A stretch of 64,000 nt of DNA from Methylobacterium sp. 77 (GTDB lineage: Bacteria; Pseudomonadota; Alphaproteobacteria; Rhizobiales; Beijerinckiaceae). Within the stretch, counting starts at the first letter, position 1, and the number at the start of each line of letters is the position of its first letter. The position numbers and the translations under genes are program-made. The notes below the pieces were generated by a model that worked only from the letters and a program-made list of their open reading frames with translations, searched no databases and was not told where the DNA came from. Positions 47,067 through 56,552 of this stretch are shown here, piece after piece. Location of the stretch: NCBI RefSeq assembly GCF_000372825.1, contig NZ_KB910516.1, positions 2,833,825 to 2,897,824 on the forward strand. The letters run 5' to 3'.

Positions 47067-48269
47067 ATGTCACGCTGGGTGAAAGCGGCATCGGTTCTCC
47101 TGATCGCCGGAGGGCTCGGCGCCTGCATCGGCGGCCCGGATGGCGGCCCGCGCGCCACGAGAGGCGCCCCGATCGCGGAGGCGACCGCCGCCGATCCGCA
47201 GGCGACTTCGCCCGGCGCCACCAAGATCGGCGCCGGTTCGGTCAAGATCGCCCTCATCCTGCCGCTGACCGGCCCCGGCTCCACCGTCGGCGCGGCGATG
47301 CGCAATGCGGCCGAACTCGCGATCGAGGACTTTCAGAAACCCGATCTGCAGATCCTGGTGAATGACGATCACGGCTCGCCCGATGGTGCCCGCGAGGCAG
47401 CGCAGGCCGCCGTCGGCGAGGGCGCGGAGCTGGTGCTCGGCCCGCTCTTCGCGGCCAATGTCCAGGCCGCGGCGGGTGTGGCGCGGGGTGCCGGCAAGCC
47501 GATCATCGCCTTCTCCACCGATGCGAGCGTCGCGTCGCGCAGCGTCTACCTCCTCAGCTTCCTGCCGCAGACGGAGGTGGACCGCGTCGTCGACGAGTCG
47601 GTGGCGGCGGGCCGCCGCTCCTTCGCTGCGCTGATCCCGGAGAGCAGCTACGGCAATGCCGTGGAGGCGCAATTCCGCGAGGCCGTGGCCCGGAAGGGAG
47701 CCCGACTGGTCGCGGTCGAGCGCTACCCACCGGGCGCACCCGCTCCGGCCATCTCCCGCCTCGCCGGACTGATCAACGGTCCGGGCGCCCAGGCCGATGC
47801 CCTGTTCCTACCCGAGAGCCCGGAGGGACTGGCCACCGTCGCGCCGGCACTGACCAAGGCGGGATTCTCGCCCGGCCGGGTCAAGCCCATCGGCACGGCG
47901 GTCTGGAACGATCCGCGCGTCTACGCCCTCCCCGCCCTGCAGGGCGGCTGGTTCGCCGCCGCGGATGCGGCCGGGTTCAACGGATTCTCGCAGCGATATC
48001 AGGCGCGCTTCGGCTCGGTGCCACCGCGCGTGGCGACCTTGGCCTACGACGCCGTATCGCTGATGGCGGCGCTGACCCGGCAATACGGATCGCAGCGCTT
48101 CGCCGACCCGACCTTGACCGCGCAGGCAGGTTTTTCCGGGATCGACGGCACCTTCCGGTTTCGGCCCGAGGGCCTGAGCGACAGGGCGCTCGCCGTCTAC
48201 GAGATCCGCAGCGGCGCGCCGACCATCGTCAGCCCGGCCCCGCGCACCCTCGGTCCCTCCGGTACCTGA
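47067..48269 (+). CDS. LpoA-like lipoprotein (penicillin-binding protein activator fold)
   Basis: I start this at 47067 because MSRWVKAASVLLIAGGLGAC is a clean lipoprotein signal with Cys20; upstream in-frame codons reach into another gene. The mature protein (about 380 aa) has a periplasmic type I binding fold: VKIALILPLTGPGSTVGAA at the start, GAELVLGPLFAANVQAAAG and a late ATLAYDAVSLMAAL. It resembles the C-terminal domain of LpoA, which activates penicillin-binding protein 1A, and ABC-type Leu/Ile/Val-binding proteins. The neighbour rsmI/yraN supports the LpoA-like reading. It probably lies in the periplasm or outer membrane. Confidence 0.8.
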   Translation: MSRWVKAASVLLIAGGLGACIGGPDGGPRATRGAPIAEATAADPQATSPGATKIGAGSVKIALILPLTGPGSTVGAAMRNAAELAIEDFQKPDLQILVNDDHGSPDGAREAAQAAVGEGAELVLGPLFAANVQAAAGVARGAGKPIIAFSTDASVASRSVYLLSFLPQTEVDRVVDESVAAGRRSFAALIPESSYGNAVEAQFREAVARKGARLVAVERYPPGAPAPAISRLAGLINGPGAQADALFLPESPEGLATVAPALTKAGFSPGRVKPIGTAVWNDPRVYALPALQGGWFAAADAAGFNGFSQRYQARFGSVPPRVATLAYDAVSLMAALTRQYGSQRFADPTLTAQAGFSGIDGTFRFRPEGLSDRALAVYEIRSGAPTIVSPAPRTLGPSGT

Positions 48270-48281
48270 TCCGCCTGCGTT

Positions 48282-49112
48282 TCAGGTGTGACCGAGGAGG
48301 GCCGCGCCGAGGGCGATGACGAGGCACGCGGCGATCCGCCCGGCCGTGAGCCGTTCGGCGAGGAAGGTCCGTCCGAGAAGGGCTGCGAACACCACGCTGG
48401 TCTCGCGCAGGGCCGACACCGCGCCCATCGCCCCGAGACGCATGGCCCAGATCACGACGGCATAGGCGACGAGGGAGATCACCCCGCCGGCGAGCGCCTT
48501 GGCGATCTCGAACGGCCGGGCATCGAGCACGCGTGCCCCGCGCATGGCGACGAGCCAGATCGGGAAGGAAAGATGGAAGCAGAACATCGCAGCCGTGTAG
48601 GCGAGCCAATCGCCCGACACCCGCACGCCGATCCCATCGACCAGGGTGTAGGCGGCGATCGTCGCGCCCGTGCCGAGGGCGGCGATGAGCTGGGCACGCC
48701 CGACCCCGCCTTTCGCCAGGGCCAAAGCGAGGATGCCACCGCAGACCAGGGCGATGCCGGCTGCCCCCCAGGCGTCGGGATATTCGCGCGCGAACACGGC
48801 GGCACCGAGGGCGACCATGGCCGGCGATGACCCTCGGGCGATCGGATAGGTCTGGCCGAGATCGCCGCTGCGATAGGTCACCAGCAGCAGGGCGTTGTAG
48901 GCGATGTGGATCAGGCCCGAGGCGACCGCGTAGGGCCAGCTCGCCAGGTTCGGCAGGCCGAAGGCGACCATGCCCGCCAAGCCGAGCCCACCCACGGCGA
49001 GGTTCATCACACTCATCGACCAGAGCCGGTCGGTGCCGCCGCGCAGCAGCGTGTTCCAGGCGGCATGAAGGAACGCCGCGACCAAGACGAGGGCGACGAC
49101 CGGCGCGGTCAC
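48282..49112 (-). CDS. EamA/DMT family transporter
   Basis: A 276-aa protein with ten predicted helices in two EamA repeats. Recognisable parts are the start VVALVLVAAFLHAAWNTLL and, in the second repeat, VVIWAMRLGAMGAVSALRET and PLLGRTFLAERLTAGR-like ALLGRTFLAERLT. EamA proteins export small metabolites such as amino acids or nucleotides; substrate is unknown. It is 16 bp downstream of hemW, so probably cotranscribed with it, although the biological link is unclear. It is convergent with the LpoA-like gene. Confidence 0.84.
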   Translation of the reverse strand: MTAPVVALVLVAAFLHAAWNTLLRGGTDRLWSMSVMNLAVGGLGLAGMVAFGLPNLASWPYAVASGLIHIAYNALLLVTYRSGDLGQTYPIARGSSPAMVALGAAVFAREYPDAWGAAGIALVCGGILALALAKGGVGRAQLIAALGTGATIAAYTLVDGIGVRVSGDWLAYTAAMFCFHLSFPIWLVAMRGARVLDARPFEIAKALAGGVISLVAYAVVIWAMRLGAMGAVSALRETSVVFAALLGRTFLAERLTAGRIAACLVIALGAALLGHT

Positions 49113-49128
49113 GGCAGAGGACCCTGCA

Positions 49129-50307
49129 TCAGGCCGCGAGTTCCGCCACGACGGCGTTCAGCACAGGCGCGCCACGCGCGGTGGCGGCGATGCGCCCCCC
49201 ATCCAGCCGCGCGACGAGCCCATCGCCGATCAGGGCCTCGATACGGGCCGGATCGAGGGGCCGGCCCTTGAGGATCGCGTAGCGGGCCGGGTCGACGCCC
49301 TCCCGGAGGCGCAGGCCCATCATCAGGAATTCGTCGCCCTGGTCGGCCGCCGAGAGGGTTTCGGTCTCGACGATGCCGTGGCCGTCGCGCTCGACCCGCG
49401 CGAGCCACGCCTCCGGCATCCGCTCCGTGACAGTGCCGATCCGCCCCTCGCCGGTCACCAGCCGTCCATGCGCACCGGGACCGATTCCGGCATATTCGCC
49501 GTAGCGCCAGTACAGCAGGTTGTGGCGCGATTGCGCGCCGGGGCGTGCGTGGTTGGAGATCTCGTAGGAGGAGAGGCCGGCCGCGTCGCAGACGTCCTGC
49601 GTCACGTCGTAGAGCGCCCGCGCCATGTCGTTATCCGGCGGGACGAGCTTGCCGGCGGCATGGAGGCCGAAGAACGGTGTCCCCGGCTCGATGGTCAGCT
49701 GGTAGAGCGACAAATGCTCGGCCGCCCGCGCGATGGCCTCCGTCAGCTCGGCCCGCCATGCCGACGCGGTCTGGTTCGGCCGGGCGTAGATGAGGTCGAA
49801 GGAATAGCGCTCGAAATGCGCGGCCGCCGTCTCCACCGCCGCCATCGCCTCGGCCGCCGTATGAAGCCGACCGAGGGCTTTTAGGGAGGCGTCGTCCATC
49901 GCCTGGACACCGAGCGAGACGCGGTTGACCCCCGCCGCCCGATAGCCACGGAAACGGCCGGCCTCGACGCTCGTCGGGTTAGCCTCCAGCGTTACCTCGA
50001 CATCGGGGACAGTGCCCCAGGCCTCGCCGATGGCATCGAGCAGCCCCGCCACGGTGGCCGGCTGCATCAGCGACGGAGTGCCCCCGCCGAGGAAGATGCT
50101 GGAGACGGTCCGCCCCGGAATCCGCGCGGCCACATGGGCGATCTCGGCCCGGAATGCCGCCAGGAAGCGGCCCTCGTCCACGGGCGCGTGACGGACATGG
50201 CTGTTGAAGTCGCAATAGGGGCACTTCGAGGCGCAGAAGGGCCAATGGACATAGACACCGAACCCGGCATCGCGGGTTGGGTGATCCGGGCCTGAACGGT
50301 CGGTCAT
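49129..50307 (-). CDS. hemW: HemW-like radical SAM heme chaperone
   Basis: The ATG at 50307 gives a 392-aa radical SAM protein. The iron-sulfur motif C-x3-C-x2-C is CASKCPYC near residue 25, after FGVYVHWPF. It is followed by LGGGTPSLM and VTLEANPTSVEAGRF. These match HemW, once annotated as coproporphyrinogen oxidase HemN-like. HemW lacks coproporphyrinogen oxidase activity and binds heme for delivery to membrane proteins. Size and motif order suit HemW, not HemN. It follows rdgB and rph on the same strand after 184 bp. The frame stays open upstream, but the added leader is not family-like. Confidence 0.93.
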   Translation of the reverse strand: MTDRSGPDHPTRDAGFGVYVHWPFCASKCPYCDFNSHVRHAPVDEGRFLAAFRAEIAHVAARIPGRTVSSIFLGGGTPSLMQPATVAGLLDAIGEAWGTVPDVEVTLEANPTSVEAGRFRGYRAAGVNRVSLGVQAMDDASLKALGRLHTAAEAMAAVETAAAHFERYSFDLIYARPNQTASAWRAELTEAIARAAEHLSLYQLTIEPGTPFFGLHAAGKLVPPDNDMARALYDVTQDVCDAAGLSSYEISNHARPGAQSRHNLLYWRYGEYAGIGPGAHGRLVTGEGRIGTVTERMPEAWLARVERDGHGIVETETLSAADQGDEFLMMGLRLREGVDPARYAILKGRPLDPARIEALIGDGLVARLDGGRIAATARGAPVLNAVVAELAA

Positions 50308-50491
50308 CGGGCGGATGTGCGCGCGGTTGGGGATTTTGGCAATGGCCGATCCACTCAACCGGTCATCCGCGAGCGCCGGAGACGCCCTCGTGGTCCAGGC
50401 ACTCGGGCCAGGTCGCAACATCGAGAACCGTCGGCCCTGGTTCCGGGGGCCCCTTACGAGGCGCCCGGATCACGGGGAGCCGAGGAAGCCT

Positions 50492-51127
50492 TCAGCCGGG
50501 CCGGCGCAGGCAGTTCCGCGCCAACACCACGAAGGCGCGGGCCCGGTGCGACAGGGCGTTCCCGCTCTGCCAATCCACGCCGTGTTTCTCCTCCGACGAG
50601 ATCTCGCCGAAGGTGCGGTCGTAGCCGTCGGGCAGGAACATCGGGTCGTAGCCGAAGCCCTGGGAGCCGCGCGGCTCCACGAGCTCCCCGAAGACGCGGC
50701 CCTCGAAGGTTTCGGTGTGCCCATCGGGCCAGGCGATGACGAGGGCGGATACGAAGTGAGCCCGGCGGGTCGTCGCCTCGCGCTTGTCGAGCTCGGCCAT
50801 GATGCGGGACATCGCGCCGGAGAAGTCCTTGTTCGGACCGGCCCAGCGCGCGGAGAACAATCCGGGAGCGCCGTCGAGGGCGTTGACGCAGAGGCCGGAA
50901 TCGTCGGCGAAAGCCGGCAGGCCCGAGGCCTGTGCCGCGGCGATGGCCTTGATCGCCGCGTTCTCGGAGAACATCGTCCCGGTCTCGTCGGGCTCGGGGA
51001 GGTCGAGCTCGCCGGCCGAGACCGCCTCGACGCCGAACGGCGCCAGGAGCTCGCGCATCTCGACGAGTTTGCCGGCATTGTGGGTGGCGATGACGACCCG
51101 CCCGGTGAGGATGCGGGGCTCGCTCAC
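50492..51127 (-). CDS. rdgB: Non-canonical purine NTP pyrophosphatase RdgB/HAM1
   Basis: Hydrolyses dITP, XTP and ITP to monophosphates, keeping deaminated purines out of DNA. The start is the GTG at 51127; it overlaps the rph stop as GTGA, so translation is coupled. The protein is 211 aa with [18 protein letters not shown] at the N-terminus, the metal-binding ENAAIKA and [11 protein letters not shown], and [12 protein letters not shown] near residue 160. Length is normal for the family. It is part of an rph-rdgB-hemW run on the minus strand. Confidence 0.95.
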   Translation of the reverse strand: MSEPRILTGRVVIATHNAGKLVEMRELLAPFGVEAVSAGELDLPEPDETGTMFSENAAIKAIAAAQASGLPAFADDSGLCVNALDGAPGLFSARWAGPNKDFSGAMSRIMAELDKREATTRRAHFVSALVIAWPDGHTETFEGRVFGELVEPRGSQGFGYDPMFLPDGYDRTFGEISSEEKHGVDWQSGNALSHRARAFVVLARNCLRRPG

Positions 51128-51837
51128 GCGATGGCCTGCTTTTGCAGGGTAACGAGCTGCTCGACGCCGCCGCGCGCGAGGCGCAGCAGCTCGATCAGTT
51201 CGGCCTCCGAGAAGGGCTTGCCCTCGGCGGTGCCCTGGACTTCGACGAGGCCACCCGAGCCGGTCATGACGAAATTCGCGTCGGTTTCCGCAGCGGAATC
51301 CTCCGCATATTCGAGATCGAGCACCGGGGTGCCCTTGTAGATGCCGCAGGAAATGGCGGCAACGTGCTCGCGCAGGGGATCGACGGAGATGATGGAGCGG
51401 CCCCGCATCCAGGCGAAGCAATCGTGCAAGGCGACCCAGGCTCCGGTGATCGCGGCGGTGCGGGTGCCGCCATCCGCCTGGATCACGTCGCAATCGACGG
51501 TGATCTGGCGCTCGCCGATGGCGGGAAGATTGGTGACCGCGCGGAGCGAGCGGCCGATGAGGCGCTGGATTTCCTGCGTGCGCCCGGAAGGCTTGCCGGA
51601 ATTCACCTCGCGGCGGGTCCGCTCATGCGTGGCGCGCGGCAGCATCGAATACTCGGCTGTGACCCAACCCTTCCCCGAGCCGCGGAGCCAGGGCGGGCCG
51701 CGCTCTTCGAGGGAGGCGGTGCAGAGCACCTTGGTCTGGCCGAAGGTGACGAGGCAGGAGCCCTCTGCATAGCGGGCGACGGCGCGCTCCAGGGTGACGT
51801 TGCGCAGTTCGTCGTTCGCGCGCTTCGAGGGCCGCAT
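51124..51837 (-). CDS. rph: Ribonuclease PH
   Basis: A 237-aa phosphorolytic exoribonuclease that trims the 3' ends of tRNA precursors. It shows [20 protein letters not shown] at the start, RKEV-type R-T-R-R-E-V ([19 protein letters not shown]) for phosphate and substrate binding and [19 protein letters not shown] in the core, then [16 protein letters not shown] at the end. The stop overlaps the rdgB start. In many Hyphomicrobiales rph sits next to divergent hrcA; here hrcA lies 4.7 kb away, with glnII and four other genes between. Confidence 0.96.
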   Translation of the reverse strand: MRPSKRANDELRNVTLERAVARYAEGSCLVTFGQTKVLCTASLEERGPPWLRGSGKGWVTAEYSMLPRATHERTRREVNSGKPSGRTQEIQRLIGRSLRAVTNLPAIGERQITVDCDVIQADGGTRTAAITGAWVALHDCFAWMRGRSIISVDPLREHVAAISCGIYKGTPVLDLEYAEDSAAETDANFVMTGSGGLVEVQGTAEGKPFSEAELIELLRLARGGVEQLVTLQKQAIA

Positions 51838-51958
51838 GGGCGCTCTCCTCAGATCGAGTTCCGGATTGGTTGTCCGGGCTCTTAGGCTCCGGCTCGTCCA
51901 CCGGCAAGCGCAGCCATGAGAGAGGGGCGCGCCATGCGGCGCGCCCCTGCATCACGTC

Positions 51959-52276
51959 TCAGTAGCGGTAGGTGCGGCCATGATAGACGCCACGGCGGTG
52001 GTGATGGTGGTGACCGAAGCGACGGCCATGGTGATGGCCGAAGTGGCGACCGCGATGGTGGCCGAAGTGACGGCGGTGATGACGGCCGTGATGGCGCCAA
52101 TGGCCACCGCCGTACTGGACCTGCGTGGCAGCGGTGTTGACCGAGCCGGCGACCTCACTCGTGACCGCCATCGGCGCGGCATCCGCGCTGCGCGGGGCGC
52201 CGAGGATCATCGCGCCCACCAGGGCGAGCATGATGGCGAAGGTCTTCGCCATGGCGGAGAGGGTTGGGTTCTTCAT
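51959..52276 (-). CDS. Secreted histidine-rich small protein
   Basis: The ATG at 52276 (MKNPTLSAMAKTFAIML) gives 105 aa. Residues 1-32 are a signal peptide ending ADA. The mature part has a Gly/His/Arg-rich C-terminal region with recurring FGHHRGRHFGHHHGRRFGHH, ending YHGRTYRY. Such His-rich tails bind transition metals (Ni, Cu, Zn), so a periplasmic metal buffer is plausible, but no metal transporter or metalloregulator is next to it. It is divergent from glnII across about 495 bp. Low complexity could also reflect drift. Confidence 0.7.
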   Translation of the reverse strand: MKNPTLSAMAKTFAIMLALVGAMILGAPRSADAAPMAVTSEVAGSVNTAATQVQYGGGHWRHHGRHHRRHFGHHRGRHFGHHHGRRFGHHHHHRRGVYHGRTYRY

Positions 52277-52671
52277 CAGGACGGACTCCGTTCCGTGAGT
52301 TGTTGGTGTGACCGACCGCAGGGGAGCGGAGGCCATGCAACGCATGTCTGCCGAGAAAAGCCGCACGTGCTGCCCCGAATTTTTATTATTTGTTTTGGGA
52401 TTAAGCACATGGGCAGGTGCGCCGCCTGCACGATGCCCAAAGGGCGATGAATCTGCTCGGTCTTTAGCCAAGGTCAACGCGCGCTTGGAACGTTGCCGGG
52501 AGATTGTGCAGCCGCGCCCGGTGCCATTCATTCCTCCCTGCACCCAGCCGGCGATGTCTGCCTCCTAGGCGATCAACCTGTCGCCGGGATCGCGCAAGAC
52601 GTCCGACCACCGGCATGCGGATCGTCCTATCGTCGGAGTTGCCGGATCGGAGGCGGGACCGATGACTTCGG
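52277..52671. other. Intergenic region upstream of the glnII promoter
   Basis: Roughly 400 bases between the His-rich gene start and the sigma-54 site. An AT-richer run (ATTTTTATTATTTGTTTTGG, near 52379-52398) stands out from the GC-rich surroundings and may be an upstream curvature or promoter element for either divergent gene. NtrC-type upstream sites would be expected here, but I cannot point to a good match. Confidence 0.45.
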
Positions 52672-52687
52672 TGGCACACGATATGCT
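52672..52687 (+). promoter_or_regulatory. Sigma-54 (-24/-12) type promoter of glnII
   Basis: TGGCACACGATATGCT matches the consensus TGGCAC-N5-TTGCW with one mismatch (A for T at the first base of the -12 part). GG and GC have the required 10-bp spacing. It ends 84 bp upstream of the glnII ATG at 52772. NtrC with sigma-54 drives glnII in rhizobia, so this is expected for the gene. Confidence 0.7.
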
Positions 52688-52771
52688 AACGGCGATTCCG
52701 GCTACGAACGGCCGCGAACGATGTGAGGGGGATCCCGGCCGTCGTATCGCTTGAGGGACGAGAGGCTCGAA

Positions 52772-53812
52772 ATGACGAAATATAAGCTCGAGTATCTATG
52801 GCTCGACGGATACACGCCGGTGCCGAACCTGCGTGGCAAGACCCAGATCAAGGAATTCGACGGCTTCCCGACCCTCGAGCAGCTTCCGCTGTGGGGTTTC
52901 GACGGCAGCTCGACGCTGCAGGCGGAGGGCGGAAGCTCCGACTGCATGCTGAAGCCCGTGCGCCATTTCCCCGACAGCACCCGCAAGAACGGCGTGCTGG
53001 TCCTGTGCGAAGTGATGATGCCGGATGGCGTCACCCCGCACGCGTCCAACAAGCGCGCCACCATCCTCGATGACGACGGCGCCTGGTTCGGCTTCGAGCA
53101 GGAATACTTCTTCTACAAGGACGGTCGCCCGCTCGGCTTCCCCGCCACCGGCTACCCCGCCCCTCAGGGTCCGTATTATTGCGGCGTCGGCTACAAGGAA
53201 GTCGGCAGCATCGCCCGCAAGATCGTCGAAGAGCATCTCGACCTCTGTCTCGACGCCGGCATCAACCACGAAGGCATCAATGCCGAAGTGGCCAAGGGCC
53301 AGTGGGAATTCCAGATCTTCGGCAAGGGCTCCAAGCGGGCCGCCGACGAGATGTGGGTCGCCCGCTACCTGCTGCAGCGCCTGTGCGAGACCTACGAGAT
53401 CGACGTCGAATACCATTGCAAGCCGCTCGGCGCGACCGATTGGAACGGCTCGGGCATGCACGCCAACTTCTCGACGGATCACCTCCGGACGGTGGGCGGC
53501 AAGGCCTATTTCGAGGCGCTCATGGCCGCCTTCAAGGACAACCTCGAAGACCACATCGCCGTCTACGGCCCGGACAACCACATGCGTCTGACCGGCAAGC
53601 ACGAGACCGCAGCGATCAACGAGTTCAGCTACGGTGTCGCCGATCGCGGCGCCTCGATCCGCGTGCCCCACAGCTTCGTCAACAACGAGTACAAGGGCTA
53701 TCTGGAAGACCGCCGTCCCAACAGCCAAGGGGACCCCTACCAGATCGCTTCGCAGATCCTGAAGACCGTCGCGTCGGTCCCGACCTCCGATGAGGCGAAG
53801 GCTGCGGCCTAA
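52772..53812 (+). CDS. glnII: Glutamine synthetase, GSII (eukaryote-like) type
   Basis: Catalyses ATP-dependent formation of glutamine from glutamate and ammonia. The protein is 346 aa, shorter than the about 470 aa of GlnA, with GSII features: FDGSSTLQAEGGSSDCML in the beta-grasp part, EQEYFFYKDGRPLGFP for metal and ATP sites, ATDWNGSGMHANFST and GASIRVPHSFVN. GSII is not adenylylated like GlnA and is typical of Hyphomicrobiales. A sigma-54-like promoter precedes it and an intrinsic terminator follows, so it is a single-gene unit controlled by nitrogen supply. Confidence 0.96.
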   Translation: MTKYKLEYLWLDGYTPVPNLRGKTQIKEFDGFPTLEQLPLWGFDGSSTLQAEGGSSDCMLKPVRHFPDSTRKNGVLVLCEVMMPDGVTPHASNKRATILDDDGAWFGFEQEYFFYKDGRPLGFPATGYPAPQGPYYCGVGYKEVGSIARKIVEEHLDLCLDAGINHEGINAEVAKGQWEFQIFGKGSKRAADEMWVARYLLQRLCETYEIDVEYHCKPLGATDWNGSGMHANFSTDHLRTVGGKAYFEALMAAFKDNLEDHIAVYGPDNHMRLTGKHETAAINEFSYGVADRGASIRVPHSFVNNEYKGYLEDRRPNSQGDPYQIASQILKTVASVPTSDEAKAAA

Positions 53813-53856
53813 GTTTTAGGCTCAACGGCGGGCAATCTGCCCATATTTTCATCGAA

Positions 53857-53890
53857 GCCTGCCGCAAAACCTGCGGCAGGCTTTCTTTTT
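53857..53890 (+). terminator. Intrinsic terminator of glnII
   Basis: GCCTGCCGCA (53857-53866) pairs perfectly with TGCGGCAGGC (53872-53881) around a 5-base loop, and flanking AA/TT extends the stem. It is followed by TTTCTTTTT. A classical Rho-independent terminator. Confidence 0.93.
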
Positions 53891-53938
53891 GCCTCGCTTC
53901 CGAGCACCCAAGGCTTCGCCGGGCCCTACGGTCTCAGA

Positions 53939-54550
53939 TCATGAGAGCGCGTGTCCAGCGTCGAACTCCGCGGCGAAGGCCGGGCCGGGACGGGCCATGC
54001 AGCGCTCGATCCATGCATCGAGGATCGGCTCGCCGGGCTTGCCGAACCAGGCATAGGGCGAGTGAAGCAGCATGTCCGCCGCGGTGAAGCGATCGCCGAA
54101 CAGGAAAGGCCCCTCGGCGAGCGCCGCAGCGAGTCGTCGCCTGACCTCCGCACCGCTTCGAAACGTCGACGCGATGGCGGGATGCGAAACCCCGATCGCT
54201 TCCAGCAGCATGACCGGCTCGACCACCCCGGAATACCACGCGAACCAGCTCAGATAGGCGCCGCGCTGCGGATGCCCCGGCGGGATGCCGAGCCCCGCTT
54301 TCGGGAAGAGGTCGGCCAGATACAGCATGATCGCGCTGCTCTCCCAGATCGCGACGCCGTCATGGACGAGGTACGGGACCTTGCCTTCGGGATGCAGGTT
54401 GCCGGCATCGCGGTGACCGGAGCCGTCCTGGCGCGGGATGGTGACGATCTCGATCGTCACCTCGTCGAGAGCATCGAGTTCGCGAAGCAGCGCGACGATC
54501 CGGGTCGAGCGGCTTTTCGGCGAATGATAGAGGGTCAGCATCGGCGGCAT
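53939..54550 (-). CDS. Glutathione S-transferase family protein
   Basis: A 203-aa protein with the thioredoxin-like N-terminal domain (LTLYHSPKSRSTRIVALL, the Ser near position 10 as catalytic candidate) and the cis-Pro/glutathione block GKVPYLVHDGVAIWESSAIM. The all-helical C-terminal domain runs from about 90. It belongs to a general bacterial GST group; substrate unknown. It is divergent from a WYL regulator, 67 bp apart, which may control it. The true start may be the Met at 54541, three residues in. Confidence 0.87.
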   Translation of the reverse strand: MPPMLTLYHSPKSRSTRIVALLRELDALDEVTIEIVTIPRQDGSGHRDAGNLHPEGKVPYLVHDGVAIWESSAIMLYLADLFPKAGLGIPPGHPQRGAYLSWFAWYSGVVEPVMLLEAIGVSHPAIASTFRSGAEVRRRLAAALAEGPFLFGDRFTAADMLLHSPYAWFGKPGEPILDAWIERCMARPGPAFAAEFDAGHALS

Positions 54551-54617
54551 TCCTGTTGGCGGGGTCGACGTCGCCGCTTATAGCGTAGGGCAACTGCCAC
54601 TTTGCGTCAGTTGAACG

Positions 54618-55343
54618 ATGCCCCGGACGGACCGTCTTTTCCGATTGCTGCAGGCCCTGCGCATGCTTCCGGCGCCGGTGACGGCGGCTCGGCTGGCGGA
54701 GGAAACCGGCGTGTCCCTCCGTTCGCTCTACCGCGACATCGACGGTCTGCGGGCGGCCGGAGCCCATATCGAGGGCGAGCGCGGCTACGGCTATCGCCTG
54801 ATCGAGGACGGCGCGTTGCCGCCGCAGATGTTCGACCGGATCGAGATCGAAGCCCTGGTGCTCGGTCTGTCCGAGGTCGCGCATATGGGCGATCCGGCAC
54901 TAGCGAAGGCGGCTGCCGCAGTGCTGGCCAAGGTGGCGGCGACCCTGCCGGATGCGAGCCAGCAGCACCTTCTCCATGCGGTCTCTCAGGTCCGCCGGTT
55001 CGAGGATCGCTATGTGCCATCCTTCGGCATGGCGACCCTCCGCGAAGGCTGCTGGCGCGAGGAAGCGTTGACGATCCGCTACACCGACAAGGACGAATGC
55101 AGCACGGATCGGACGATCTGGCCGCTCGCGATCGTCTATCTCGACCGCAAGCTGGTCGTCCTCGCCTGGTGCTGCCTGCGCGAGGCGCACCGGATGTTCC
55201 GCGCCGACCGTATCGTCGCCGCCGAACTGGCCGGCACGAGCTTCCGGCCGAGGCGGGTCGCGCTGCTCCGCGATTATCTCGGCCAGTTGAGGCGCGGGGC
55301 CTCGACCGCGCCGGAGCCGGGCCGACCTCAGGGCGGGACCTGA
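54618..55343 (+). CDS. WYL-domain transcriptional regulator (YafY/DeoR-like)
   Basis: A 241-aa regulator. An N-terminal HTH-11 winged helix (residues 5-60, VTAARLAEETGVSLRSLYRDI) is followed by a WYL ligand-sensing domain (about 135-215) with IRYTDKDECSTDRTIWPLAI, IVYLDRKLVVLAWC and CLREAHRMFRADRI. WYL domains bind nucleic acid or small ligands and control stress or metabolic genes. The gene is divergent from the GST gene with 67 bp between, which is the likely target. It is convergent with glsA, 10 bp away. Confidence 0.87.
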   Translation: MPRTDRLFRLLQALRMLPAPVTAARLAEETGVSLRSLYRDIDGLRAAGAHIEGERGYGYRLIEDGALPPQMFDRIEIEALVLGLSEVAHMGDPALAKAAAAVLAKVAATLPDASQQHLLHAVSQVRRFEDRYVPSFGMATLREGCWREEALTIRYTDKDECSTDRTIWPLAIVYLDRKLVVLAWCCLREAHRMFRADRIVAAELAGTSFRPRRVALLRDYLGQLRRGASTAPEPGRPQGGT

Positions 55344-55353
55344 TGGGCGCCGA

Positions 55354-56295
55354 TCATGCGCCGAAGATCGACCAGCCGAGGCGCTTCGTCAGCATTTCGA
55401 GGGCGATCCGGCCAAGATGCGAATTGCCCGACGCATCGAGCCCAGGCGACCAGACCGCGATCGACGCCGTCTCCGGCGCTACGGCGATGATGCCGCCGCC
55501 GACGCCGCTCTTGCCGGGCAGGCCGACGCGATAGGCGAACTCGCCCGAACCGTCGTAATGCCCGCAGGTGAGCATCACCGCGTTGATGCGCTTGGCGCGC
55601 TCGGGCGAGACGACGGAATGCCCGGTCAGCGGGTTGCGGCCGGAATGCGCGAGGAAACGGCTCGCCGTGGCGAGTTGCCGGCACGACATGCTGATGGCGC
55701 AGTGGTGGAAATAGACGCCGAGGGTGAAATCGACCGGATTGTCGATGACGCCGAAGGATTTCATGTAGTTGGCCAGCGCGATGTTGCGAAAGCCCGTGCG
55801 CAGCTCGGAGGCCGCGACCGCCTCGTCGATGGTGATGGTCGGGTCCTGGGCGAGGAACTGCATGAAGCGCAGGATTTCGCCGAGCGCCTCGCGCGGCTGG
55901 TGCCCCGACAGGATCACGTCGGTGACCGCGATGGCGCCGGCATTGATGAAGGGATTGCGCGGGATGCCGCGCTCGCGCTCAAGCTGGACGATGGAGTTGA
56001 AGGGACTGCCCGAGGGCTCGCGCCCGACTCTCCGCCACAGCCTGTCGCCGGCCATGCCGAGTGCGAGGGTCAGTGTGAAGACCTTCGAGATGCTCTGGAT
56101 CGAGAACGGCGTATCGCTGTCGCCCCCCGCCGCCACATGCCCATCGGCATCGATCACCACGATCCCGAAGCCCTTCGGATCGACCCTGGCGAGTTCGGGG
56201 ATGTAGGTGGCGACATCCCCCCGGTCCTGCCGGTCGGCCATCTCCTCGGCGATCTCTCTGACGACACTATCGAGGTCGGGCACGGCGTCGCTCAT
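55354..56295 (-). CDS. glsA: Glutaminase A
   Basis: Hydrolyses L-glutamine to glutamate and ammonia, with the fold of serine beta-lactamases. The 313-aa protein has the Ser-x-x-Lys motif in [14 protein letters not shown] (near residue 70), [13 protein letters not shown] and [13 protein letters not shown] in the late catalytic part. Length is normal for GlsA. The nearby glnII makes glutamine, and the two enzymes together could set glutamine turnover, but they are not in one operon. It is convergent with the WYL regulator and divergent from hrcA. Confidence 0.94.
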   Translation of the reverse strand: MSDAVPDLDSVVREIAEEMADRQDRGDVATYIPELARVDPKGFGIVVIDADGHVAAGGDSDTPFSIQSISKVFTLTLALGMAGDRLWRRVGREPSGSPFNSIVQLERERGIPRNPFINAGAIAVTDVILSGHQPREALGEILRFMQFLAQDPTITIDEAVAASELRTGFRNIALANYMKSFGVIDNPVDFTLGVYFHHCAISMSCRQLATASRFLAHSGRNPLTGHSVVSPERAKRINAVMLTCGHYDGSGEFAYRVGLPGKSGVGGGIIAVAPETASIAVWSPGLDASGNSHLGRIALEMLTKRLGWSIFGA

Positions 56296-56552
56296 CTCCG
56301 AGGGGAACGTTCACGATGCGGGCCTTCGCCAGACCCGCGGAACCTCGTCGCGGCACATGCCGAAGGGCGGCAGCGTTTGGCAACGGGCGGCAGCGCAACG
56401 CAAAGGGCATTCCGCTTGGGCGAGATGGCTCGCCGAAAGGGTCGCGGCTTCGTCGAACACCCCGCCTCGGACGAGGACAACGTCGATGCCGCGGCGGTAA
56501 AGGTTGTGCGCAGACGCGGAGCCGGACACAATCGCGCTTCAGGAAGAACCCA

